From NCBI GenBank assembly GCA_944390105.1, contig CALXOV010000016.1, positions 1 to 59,372 of the forward strand: 59,372 bases of DNA, read 5' to 3'. Under the pieces are notes generated by a model. The model made no database searches and was not told the DNA's origin. It worked only from the letters and a program-made list of their open reading frames with translations. The translations under genes were made by a program, and so were the position numbers. This DNA comes from an uncultured Succinivibrionaceae bacterium (GTDB lineage Bacteria; Pseudomonadota; Gammaproteobacteria; Enterobacterales; Succinivibrionaceae). Numbering within the stretch: position 1 is the first letter of the stretch; each line of letters opens with the position of its first letter. This document shows, one piece after another, positions 52,820-59,372 of the stretch.

Positions 52820-53751
52820 TACTCCTCCCGTTCTATCTTGCGCCGCCTGCGCAGACTTGCAGCTTTGCCGTGCAGGACGGTACTTGGCGACGAACATACA
52901 GCCGCCGAGCGTTGGGCTACTGTTGCATCCCCATCCACAGCCGCGGTTTCATCTAACGCCGGCAGCGCTCCTGCCGTCTGAGCCGCAATACTGGCTGCTG
53001 CCTCAGGGTTAATATCCGGATGGGCGGCGGCAATCGAAGCTGTGGACGCAGCATCCTGCATCAATGTCGGCCCCACAGCTGACGCTTTCTGCACTTCTAG
53101 CCTATCTGCCATCATACGAGCAAATTCAGCAGCCTGTGCCGCTTCAGCAGACGCTGCATCATCTTGCACAGCCGCAGCGGGCGCAGGATCATCCGGACAC
53201 TTATCGTCAAGACGCGGCGCTGCCTTATTCGGCGCTGCCGCCGCTGCTGTCAAATCGCACAGCAGATTAATCGACTGCGAAGTAACGCCCAGCAAAAGCT
53301 CTCGCTCATGAGTTTTAAGCAGCACCACCTTTTCCTTAGGGCCTAAGGACAGCATGCTCTCCACCTGTAGCTGCGCACTCTTAACCCGCCCCCAGCGCAT
53401 CTTTTTGAGCACATATGCACACACAAAGATAATGGCTAGCACGGCAAAAGTAGAGCCGAACCAGCGTGCGATGCCGCCTGCGGTAGCTAAACCGGCCTGA
53501 TCCACCGGCTGCGGAGCCACCGCAGGAGTAGATGCTGCACTTGTGGCGGCATTTATCTGCGCCGATTCAGATGACAGCACCGCAGCATCCTGCGGCGGCG
53601 CAGCATCCTGCGCAACAGTCTTAGGTGCGATCACAGAGTTTTCTGTAGCCGCAAAAGACGGCTCCACGGTAAAGCTACAGACCAGCACCGCGCTGACAGC
53701 CAATACTGTCAGCAAGCGATGCGGCTTTATATCTAAGATCCCAGCACGCAT
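52819..53751 (-). CDS. fliO: flagellar protein FliO (enlarged)
   Basis: 310 residues; E. coli FliO has about 120. Signal peptide ([19 protein letters not shown]), an Ala-rich periplasmic part (about 35-95), the membrane helix and core ([54 protein letters not shown]) and then a 150-residue Ala/Asp-rich cytoplasmic tail ending in a very basic [10 protein letters not shown]. FliO is needed to assemble the FliP ring. The core is clearly conserved; the tail is low-complexity and its role unknown. GGAG precedes the ATG, and its stop overlaps the fliP start. Confidence 0.85.
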   Translation of the reverse strand: MRAGILDIKPHRLLTVLAVSAVLVCSFTVEPSFAATENSVIAPKTVAQDAAPPQDAAVLSSESAQINAATSAASTPAVAPQPVDQAGLATAGGIARWFGSTFAVLAIIFVCAYVLKKMRWGRVKSAQLQVESMLSLGPKEKVVLLKTHERELLLGVTSQSINLLCDLTAAAAAPNKAAPRLDDKCPDDPAPAAAVQDDAASAEAAQAAEFARMMADRLEVQKASAVGPTLMQDAASTASIAAAHPDINPEAAASIAAQTAGALPALDETAAVDGDATVAQRSAAVCSSPSTVLHGKAASLRRRRKIEREE

Positions 53752-53793
53752 TATGCTCCATGCTCCCTAAGCCTAAGTGCCATAACGGCTACC

Positions 53794-54219
53794 TTAACGC
53801 AGCTTCTTAATGCGCTCGACCTGCGAAATTACATCGGTTAGGCGAATGCCGAACTTGTCATTTACCACCACCACCTCGCCGTGGGCAATCAAGGTGCCGT
53901 TGACTAAGACATCCAGAGGCTCACCGGCCAGACGCTCTAATTCAATCACCGAGCCTTGATTTAACTGCAGAAGATTGCGTATTGAGATCTTGGCATGTCC
54001 GACTTCCATAGTAATGGTCACCGGGATATCCATAATGGCATCTAGCTTTTTACGCTCTTCACGCGTCAGCGGAGCCTTGCCGGTGGAGGTATTTTCTTGA
54101 AACTGCTCAATCGCAGCCGGCTGCGCGGCATCAAAGCTATTTTCCGAACCGTCATGCTGCGCCTGCTCGCCTAAGGCTGCGGCCCATTCATCGGCCAGTT
54201 TTTGATCGTTATCTGACAT
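53794..54219 (-). CDS. fliN: flagellar motor switch protein FliN
   Basis: 141 residues. Acidic N-terminal region (about 1-50), then the SpoA domain: LDAIMDIPVTITMEVGHAKISIRNLLQLNQGSVIELERLAGEPLDVLVNGTLIAHGEVVVVNDKFGIRLTDVIS. Shares this fold with the FliM C terminus and type III YscQ proteins. FliN forms the bottom of the C-ring and binds export cargo. It follows fliM by 68 bases and precedes fliO by 42 on the same strand. Confidence 0.95.
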   Translation of the reverse strand: MSDNDQKLADEWAAALGEQAQHDGSENSFDAAQPAAIEQFQENTSTGKAPLTREERKKLDAIMDIPVTITMEVGHAKISIRNLLQLNQGSVIELERLAGEPLDVLVNGTLIAHGEVVVVNDKFGIRLTDVISQVERIKKLR

Positions 54220-54287
54220 TTATCCCTGCTCCTTATATTGCGCTAAAGGCAGCGCCTGAACACAGCCCCAGCTCAATGCGTGTGCAC

Positions 54288-55334
54288 TTAGTCATCATCA
54301 AATTCTTCAAATACATCATCGTCGTCCAAGTTGACACCTGAGCCCTTAATAAAGGAAATATCGCTCTTCATTGACGGCGGGCGCTTGAGAATATCGGTAA
54401 TACGCAGCGCCAGCTTATCTTTAGTGCGGCCTAATTTGGCGTGATAGCTCGGCAGGTCTTCAACATAGACTAAAAGATTATCCGGCATATCAATGCGCAG
54501 CACGTCACCGGGTTTAAAGTTTAAGATCTGGCGTAAAGAAACTTCAGTATCCAACAGCTTTGCTTTCAGATCTACCTGCACATCCATCACTTCTTCACGC
54601 AGCGCGCGGTTCCAGCGCACATCAGTATCGCCTTTGTCGCTCTGCACGCCGGCATCAAGCAGTTCGCGAATCGGCTCAATCATGGAATACGGGAAGGCAA
54701 TGTGCATGTCGCCACCGCCGCCATCCAAATCAATGTGAAAGTGATTAACGACGAGAACTTCACTTGGGCTTACGATATTGGCCATAGACGGATTAACCTC
54801 ACTGTCGAGGTATTCAAACTCCACATCCATCACCGGGGCCCAAGCTTCTTTATAGTCCTCAAACACCATCTTCAACAGCTTTTGAATGATGCGCCGCTCG
54901 GTGGGAGTAAATTCGCGTCCTTCAATCTTGGCGCGAAAGCGTCCCTCACCGCCGAAGAAATTTTCCACCAAGATGAAAACCAGCTGCGCCTCTAAAGTGA
55001 TGAGCGCGGTGCCTTTTAACGGACGGAAGCGCACCATATTAAGGGAAGTCGGCACATACAGCGTCTGCACGTATTCGCCGAACTTCATCATCTTGACGCC
55101 AATCCAAATGACTTCCGCGCTGTGTCGCATCATGTTGAACAGCGAAATGCGCATATGGCGGGCAAAACGCTCATCCACCAGCTCTAAAGTCGGCATGCGG
55201 CCGCGGACAATACGCTCCTGCGAGCCGAAGTCAAAAACTTTTATGCCGCCGTCGTCTTCGACCTTTTCCGGTTCGACTTCATCGGCGCCATGCAGCAGGG
55301 CGTCAATTTCATCCTGCGTTAAAAATTCAGTCAT
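54288..55334 (-). CDS. fliM: flagellar motor switch protein FliM
   Basis: 348 residues from the ATG at 55334; the frame's extra 13 codons upstream are unsupported. N-terminal CheY-P-binding peptide is seen as MTEFLTQDEIDALLHG; the middle domain has ERIVRGRMPTLELVDERFARHMR and TALITLEAQLVFILVENFFGGEGRF; the C-terminal SpoA part is EVSLRQILNFKPGDVLRIDMP. FliM sits in the C-ring and switches rotation on binding CheY-P. The CheY-binding N terminus implies chemotaxis genes elsewhere. Confidence 0.96.
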   Translation of the reverse strand: MTEFLTQDEIDALLHGADEVEPEKVEDDGGIKVFDFGSQERIVRGRMPTLELVDERFARHMRISLFNMMRHSAEVIWIGVKMMKFGEYVQTLYVPTSLNMVRFRPLKGTALITLEAQLVFILVENFFGGEGRFRAKIEGREFTPTERRIIQKLLKMVFEDYKEAWAPVMDVEFEYLDSEVNPSMANIVSPSEVLVVNHFHIDLDGGGGDMHIAFPYSMIEPIRELLDAGVQSDKGDTDVRWNRALREEVMDVQVDLKAKLLDTEVSLRQILNFKPGDVLRIDMPDNLLVYVEDLPSYHAKLGRTKDKLALRITDILKRPPSMKSDISFIKGSGVNLDDDDVFEEFDDD

Positions 55335-55447
55335 AGTTCCATCTCTGCCCTTAAGCCTGCAGGCAAGCTGCATTCTCCAACGCTAATCCGCCTCATCTGC
55401 TAAAGCCGCGCTGACCTAGGTGCTTTTTCTTGCTGCCGCTTTACCTA

Positions 55448-55975
55448 CTACTGCATTACAAAGTTAGTAAACAGCACCTGCTCCACGACCGGCTTTTGCA
55501 CGACGCCTGACATCTTAGAGCGTATGGCCTCCAAAAGCAGGCGCTTTAAGCGCTGCCGACCGCTTTGATTGACCAGCGCCGAATAATTCTGCCGCGCAGT
55601 CACCTCAGAAATTACGGCCTGAATTAAGGAGCGATGCTGCTTGGCTAATTCCTCATTCTGCGGACCAATAACCATTAAAGCCACTTCCATCTGCATCATG
55701 TGGCTGCGCTCGCCGTCCTGTACATTGAAGGTAAAAGCCTGATCGAAAGTCACGTAACGATCGCTTAAATCTCCCTGCATAGCCTGTTCCTGCGCAACGC
55801 GCTGTGCTGCGATCTCCTCTGGCGTAGGTCCGGCCGGTTCAAACGGCGGCAAATGCTTAAGATAAGCAATACCGGTATAAGTACCGCCGCCTAACACTAT
55901 CAGCACCACCACAATAATCAACAGCCATTTAAATAAGCTGCGCTTTTTGACCGGCTTGACTGCTTCATCTGACAT
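55448..55975 (-). CDS. fliL: flagellar basal body protein FliL
   Basis: 175 residues from the ATG at 55975. A short basic cytoplasmic tail (VKPVKKRSLFKW), one membrane helix (LLIIVVVLIVLGGGTYTGIAYL), then a periplasmic stomatin-like domain with YVTFDQAFTFNVQ, MMQMEVALMVIG and FTNFVMQ at the C terminus. FliL surrounds the stators and modulates motor output. It opens the fliLMNOPQR run; a sigma-54-type element lies about 215 bases upstream. Confidence 0.93.
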   Translation of the reverse strand: MSDEAVKPVKKRSLFKWLLIIVVVLIVLGGGTYTGIAYLKHLPPFEPAGPTPEEIAAQRVAQEQAMQGDLSDRYVTFDQAFTFNVQDGERSHMMQMEVALMVIGPQNEELAKQHRSLIQAVISEVTARQNYSALVNQSGRQRLKRLLLEAIRSKMSGVVQKPVVEQVLFTNFVMQ

Positions 55976-56188
55976 GTGTCGCTTCCTTATTTTTGCGGTT
56001 AATGCTGAGCGCTGTCTTAAAGCCCGAATTAAGGCGTGGACAGCGGCAGCTGCCATATGCTCATTATCGCACAATGCACCAAGCCTTCGCAGAAAGTCCC
56101 TCCGCGCGGCGATGTATTGTGCTCCTCCAACGTTCTAGAAGGCTTAATTGTCAAAAACAAGTCAGAACGCTGCAGCTTAATGGGACTT

Positions 56189-56205
56189 AGCAAAGAGTAA
56201 GCCAA
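56189..56205 (-). promoter_or_regulatory. sigma-54 promoter before fliL
   Basis: Minus strand TTGGCTTACTCTTTGCT: -24 GG and -12 GC separated by exactly ten bases, with TTGCT at -12 as in the consensus TGGCAC-N5-TTGCW. About 215 bases before the fliL start. Confidence 0.6.
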
Positions 56206-56742
56206 GTTAAGGGCTTGCTTAAGAAAGCTTAAGCTGCCGGATACTCCGCATAAGGCGGTGACTGCAAGCGTAGTTTTCTTGCCCCTATAGCTTCAATCAG
56301 CTGTACGCGCTGCGGCCGGATCATTACCAGCACGCCCGCGCAAGAAGCTCACAAAAAACTGCACCAAGTAAGCGACTGACGCTAAAACGAGAGCAAAGTA
56401 CTACGCTAAGGACTTAGCAGGTCACCACTAGAGTTAACGGTAAGCCTTGCTTAAAGGTGTTGTAGCCCCAAGCACCGCTAAATCACGCGAGGGCATCAAG
56501 CATCTTGCTTAATACTAAGCAAACTTACAGACAAAAACGCAATGTAAGGCGGCGCCATGAGCAAGCAAATGCAGCCTTTGCTCGCTGCCAAACAGGCTGG
56601 ATAAACGCTTAACCAAGTGAGGATAATGGATTGCCAAATCCGAATTGAGCGGCAGAACAGGATCCGTACCTGTCCTGCCTCTTAAACGGTCATCACTGTC
56701 TTGAGCCATGCTGCAAAGAAAAGCATGACCGCAACTGCACCC
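56206..56742. other. intergenic region between fliL promoter and fliK, with a hairpin
   Basis: 537 bases without a supported gene. The main feature is an 11-bp hairpin, GGCAGAACAGG (56651-56661) with CCTGTCCTGCC (56669-56679), loop of seven. No U-run follows; it lies 60-90 bases after the fliK stop in the minus direction and may mark the fliK mRNA end. A 64-codon minus-strand frame (56515-56709) lacks a ribosome binding site. Confidence 0.4.
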
Positions 56743-58542
56743 TTATACCTTAAAGCGCAGCCCTTCGGGCAACGCAGATTGTGCGGCAGCAGTCCCCCGG
56801 ATAAAGCTACTGCGTGATGACAGGACAGAGAGCAGATTGATGCTATCGCTCGCACTTACCTGCCCTGCATGTGCCGGCAGATCAGTCACCATGAGTGTCA
56901 GCAAGCTAGGCTGAATTGCTGCGCTTGAATTGAACGCAGCCTGCTGTGCTGCAGTGCCTGCAGTCACTGCCGCCGGATTTTCGGCGGGCACGGCTGCATC
57001 ATCATCCGCTCCTGCAAGCAACGCCTGTAAGGCTGGCAGCGATTTACTGATTAAATCCTTAGTGGTGCGCGTACCGGCACCGATGGAGACTGATAAAGCT
57101 TCATTCTGCGGATTTAACGCAATCGCGATCTGCATGCGCCCTAAGCTGGCCGGATTTAAGTCAATCGTCAGCTGACGCAGATTGCGTGCTGCCATCTGCT
57201 GCACCTGTTCAGCAATTCTCTGTGCATTGCGCTCGCTATCATCCGTAAGTTCCATGGGGGCAGGCGCAGTGCTGCTGCCGGCACGACCGCTTTTAAGCGC
57301 AGCTTTAAGCTCCGGCACCATGGCATGGAAACCGTATTGCGCACTACTGCCGCTGCTGCCGCCATCACTATTGGCGCTGCCCGAGCTCATGCCGGCTGCA
57401 GTGACGCTGCTGCTGGCATTAAGCCCACTAATTCCTTCAGCATTGCCGTCTGCCGTCAATAAGGTACGCTCACCTAGAGCGCTTAAATTGGCAGGATGCG
57501 CTTTTGCCCCCAGCATGTGTTCCAGCGTCATGCCCTGACGTCGACGTACCTGCTCTAAGTTATAACTGCTGTTTTGCCCTGCGGCTATACTGCCCTGTGC
57601 GCCTTGTGCTAAAACTTGCAGCGCCTGCTTGGCATCCGCAGTTCCATTTACTGCTGCATTATTAGCCTGAAGATTCTGCGCATCGGCTTTAAGCTTAGTT
57701 AAAAGCTCGCTGCCTTTAGGCGCGTTGCTGTGCGCCGCTGCTGCCTCCTCGGCTAATGCCTGCTTGAGGGCCAGCTGTTTAGTTAAATCGTCTTGAAAAG
57801 CATCTGCAGAGATGGTCAGCTGCGCGCTTGCCGCTAAGTTCTTAGCGGCAGCTGCCACATCGGTTTTGGGCTGAAACTGACTTAAGCTTACTTGCTCAAC
57901 ATTAAGCTCTTTGGCCATTGCATCAAGCGTTAAACGCTGCTTTGCGGCAAAAGCTGACTGCTTAAGGGCCTGAAGTTTAGCGCTCGCAGCATCATCCATG
58001 CTCTGCATGGCAGCTGCGTTCTGCTGAAACTTAGCAGCAAGCGCAGCATCGCCCTGTTGCATGGTTTGTGCCGCCGCCTGACTCTTGGCATCTGCTGCCG
58101 TCTGTAATTTAGCCTCTGCTGATGGTACATCAGACGGTGTCTGTGCCAGCGCTTGTTTTTCCCCTTGTACTTTAATGGATGCCGTTTGGGCAGCTTTATC
58201 CTGCAACCACGCACTCATATCGACTGCTTCCAAATCAGGCGTCAGCACAGTTGCAGCGTCATCTGACGGCGCTGTTTTATCCGACGCTTCAGCGTCATCA
58301 TGCTGTCCGTTCTGCGCCTGTTGCGGTTTGTCCTTATTAGCGTGCACTGCGCGCTGCTGTTCTTGCACCTGCTGCGCGGCGCTATCAGTAATGCTACTGA
58401 TGAAACTAAGACTCTCTGTAGACGTACCGACATGCAGCGAGCTTAACATCGCGGCAAAATCAGTGCCGTGCGTTTGGTAATTATTGCCGGCCAAGGTGCG
58501 CCGTTCGGACGCTGCATCATAATGTGCACTTACTGCCTGCAT
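56743..58542 (-). CDS. fliK: flagellar hook-length control protein FliK
   Basis: 599 residues, AGAGGA before the ATG. The first 430 residues are a low-complexity, Ala/Gln-rich region, the usual extended ruler. The C-terminal Flg_hook domain is recognisable: QVQQMAARNLRQLTIDLNPASLGRMQIAIALNP, followed by LSVSIGAGTRTTKDLISKSLPALQALL. FliK is secreted during hook growth and flips FlhB substrate specificity at full hook length. It has its own near-consensus sigma-54 promoter and is separated from fliL by 767 bases. Confidence 0.9.
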   Translation of the reverse strand: MQAVSAHYDAASERRTLAGNNYQTHGTDFAAMLSSLHVGTSTESLSFISSITDSAAQQVQEQQRAVHANKDKPQQAQNGQHDDAEASDKTAPSDDAATVLTPDLEAVDMSAWLQDKAAQTASIKVQGEKQALAQTPSDVPSAEAKLQTAADAKSQAAAQTMQQGDAALAAKFQQNAAAMQSMDDAASAKLQALKQSAFAAKQRLTLDAMAKELNVEQVSLSQFQPKTDVAAAAKNLAASAQLTISADAFQDDLTKQLALKQALAEEAAAAHSNAPKGSELLTKLKADAQNLQANNAAVNGTADAKQALQVLAQGAQGSIAAGQNSSYNLEQVRRRQGMTLEHMLGAKAHPANLSALGERTLLTADGNAEGISGLNASSSVTAAGMSSGSANSDGGSSGSSAQYGFHAMVPELKAALKSGRAGSSTAPAPMELTDDSERNAQRIAEQVQQMAARNLRQLTIDLNPASLGRMQIAIALNPQNEALSVSIGAGTRTTKDLISKSLPALQALLAGADDDAAVPAENPAAVTAGTAAQQAAFNSSAAIQPSLLTLMVTDLPAHAGQVSASDSINLLSVLSSRSSFIRGTAAAQSALPEGLRFKV

Positions 58543-58658
58543 AAGCTTTAATCCTCTTATTTCACGCTAAATCAACCGATTAACCAAGTAAAATCGGTGC
58601 TGCGTTATGCCAGCTGCCGGTGCTGCGACGCAGGGACAGCTTTTACCTGTACTGACTA

Positions 58659-58676
58659 TTGCAAAGGGCTTGCCAA
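58659..58676 (-). promoter_or_regulatory. sigma-54 promoter before fliK
   Basis: Minus strand TTGGCAAGCCCTTTGCAA matches TGGCACG-N4-TTGCA with a single base difference; GG and GC are ten bases apart. It is 117 bases before the fliK start. Confidence 0.75.
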
Positions 58677-59013
58677 CTTTATGAAGATTATCGCTAAGCA
58701 ATTAAGAAAAATGCGGTAGACCCGGTAGGCCGTGAACCATGCGGCTTTTAAGGGAAAATGCTTTACTTAAAAAAGATGATAAATGCTGCGCGGCACAAGA
58801 ACAAAAAAGCAGAAAAAAGCTTCACGACGCAGCGTGGTCTCTTTTCTGCTGGGCGTTCAGCTGCGGCCTTATGCTTACTTCACTCACTGTTGGGATGTGG
58901 GTAAAGCCCATTTTGGAAGTTCCGCAAACTGTCTTATCTGTTTGATTTTTTGGGGATGCGGTAAAAACTGTGAGCTCTCAGCTCTTGCCGTGCCCCAAGG
59001 CAATCGGGCTTAC
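58677..59013. other. intergenic region with an inverted repeat
   Basis: No supported gene. AGCAGAAAA (58808-58816) and TTTTCTGCT (58842-58850) form a perfect 9-bp inverted repeat enclosing a smaller CACG-ACGCAG-CGTG hairpin. Two overlapping plus-strand frames (58739-58945, 58783-59049) lack good start sites. Function unknown. Confidence 0.4.
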
Positions 59014-59037
59014 CAAAAGCCCCGCCCGCAGGCGGGG
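59014..59037 (-). terminator. terminator of the autotransporter gene
   Basis: Minus strand CCCCGCC-TGCG-GGCGGGG (59020-59037) followed by CTTTTGG: a 7-bp GC stem with a four-base loop and short U-run, 45 bases after the stop at 59082. Confidence 0.65.
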
Positions 59038-59081
59038 TCATCTGGTTAAGCGGTCAGCTTAAAGCTGACTTGCAGCACACC

Positions 59082-59372
59082 TTAGAAGGTGAAGCGGGCA
59101 TTGGCCTGTACGCCGTACTCGTCAGTGTTGTCAGAGCCAACATAGTTGACGCCTAAACCAAACGAGAAGGCCTTGTACTGCGCACTGATGCCTAAGTTCG
59201 CACCATAGGTGAAGCTGTCAATAACCTCCGTCGAGGTGGCAGTGCTCAGGTTGGACACGCCAGCCCATTGCACATCGCCATCAAACTCGTCATCTCCGGT
59301 ATTTGCAGTCACCACCAAATCTAAGCTCGGCATCACGCTCCAATCGCCAGCCGTAAACTCCTTGGACAGAGT
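59082..59372 (-). CDS. autotransporter outer-membrane beta-barrel, C-terminal end (partial)
   Basis: The frame is open to the right edge (the GTG at 59336 is internal), so about 96 C-terminal residues are seen. They show strands of an autotransporter barrel: DWSVMPSLDLVVTAN, TYGANLGISAQYKAFSFGLGVNYVG and the C-terminal YGVQANARFTF ending in Phe, the Bam-recognition signature. The barrel carries a passenger domain to the cell surface; the passenger lies outside the window, so its activity is unknown. A terminator follows. Confidence 0.75.
   Translation of the reverse strand, partial: TLSKEFTAGDWSVMPSLDLVVTANTGDDEFDGDVQWAGVSNLSTATSTEVIDSFTYGANLGISAQYKAFSFGLGVNYVGSDNTDEYGVQANARFTF

Noticed and set aside
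53042-53311. Long plus-strand frame opposite fliO
   Set aside because: Mirror of the Ala-rich codons of fliO; no start signals.
56515-56709. 64-codon minus-strand frame between fliK and fliL
   Set aside because: No ribosome binding site and no recognisable family; composition like intergenic DNA, and it spans a hairpin.
56930-58480. Several plus-strand frames opposite fliK
   Set aside because: Antisense of low-complexity Ala/Gln codons, with no independent evidence.
58739-58945. 68-codon plus-strand frame with one hydrophobic stretch
   Set aside because: Weak start context, overlaps another frame and an inverted repeat; not supported.
1-59372. CRISPR arrays, prophage, transposase or rRNA
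   Set aside because: No regularly spaced repeats, integrase, transposase or rRNA sequence was recognised anywhere in the window.

Overview
The window looks like a chromosomal segment of a motile gammaproteobacterium. Support comes from MutH, ZapD and YacG, a long QueF, SdhE, PpnN, EndA beside RsmE, an LptD-SurA-PdxA-RsmA block and RppH beside PtsP. The gene set (glycogen synthesis, NagA, a short CstA, a two-partner adhesin, polar-type flagellar genes with sigma-54-like promoters) would suit a host-associated member of the Aeromonadales/Succinivibrionaceae. That placement is inferred from the gene set and was not tested by alignment. No prophage, insertion sequence, rRNA operon or CRISPR array was seen.

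Layout. 1-2.8 kb: end of a TpsB-like outer-membrane transporter and its TpsA-like filamentous adhesin, followed on the other strand by a TraF-like S26 peptidase and a small GNAT acetyltransferase. 4.3 kb: a tRNA-Pro with the unusual anticodon AGG. 4.7-8.5 kb: pseudaminic acid synthase behind a sigma-28-like promoter, HtpX, a hypothetical membrane protein and a short flagellin. 8.7-13.1 kb: EttA, YbaK, and a small metal-regulation group (DtxR/MntR-like regulator, a Fur-like protein without metal ligands, a Cys-rich small membrane protein with a DtxR-type box, and a paralogue of the 6.8-kb hypothetical protein). 13.2-19.8 kb: CstA, a pRiA4b ORF-3-like protein, a 1050-residue Sel1/TPR-like protein, tRNA-Arg(CCT) and a lipoprotein. 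20-30.7 kb: coaE-zapD-yacG, then lptD-surA-pdxA-rsmA-rsmC-pncB. 30.9-33.7 kb: glgC-glgA.

34-43.5 kb is almost wholly on the minus strand: a double-domain methyltransferase, an RpiR-type regulator with nagA, srmB, and rppH-ptsP-thyA-sdhE. 43.8-50.8 kb is mostly on the plus strand: mutH, a single-domain CBM48 protein, endA, rsmE, queF, a KdgF-like cupin and ppnN, with a DUF5718-like gene opposed. 50.8-58.5 kb is a minus-strand flagellar block, fliK then fliLMNOPQR, with good sigma-54-type promoters before fliK and fliL. The right edge holds the end of an autotransporter beta-barrel.

How the genes fit together: the flagellar parts (export gate, C-ring switch, hook-length control, flagellin, pseudaminic acid synthase) lie in separate places but carry matching promoter classes, which suggests a polar-flagellum-style hierarchy with glycosylated flagellin. 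glgC, glgA, the CBM48 protein and possibly the lipoprotein point to glycogen or starch metabolism. The most unusual items are the A34 tRNA-Pro, the paralogous hypothetical pair, the metal-blind Fur homologue, the Sel1-like giant with its pRiA4b partner, and several perfect inverted repeats over promoters or ribosome binding sites.
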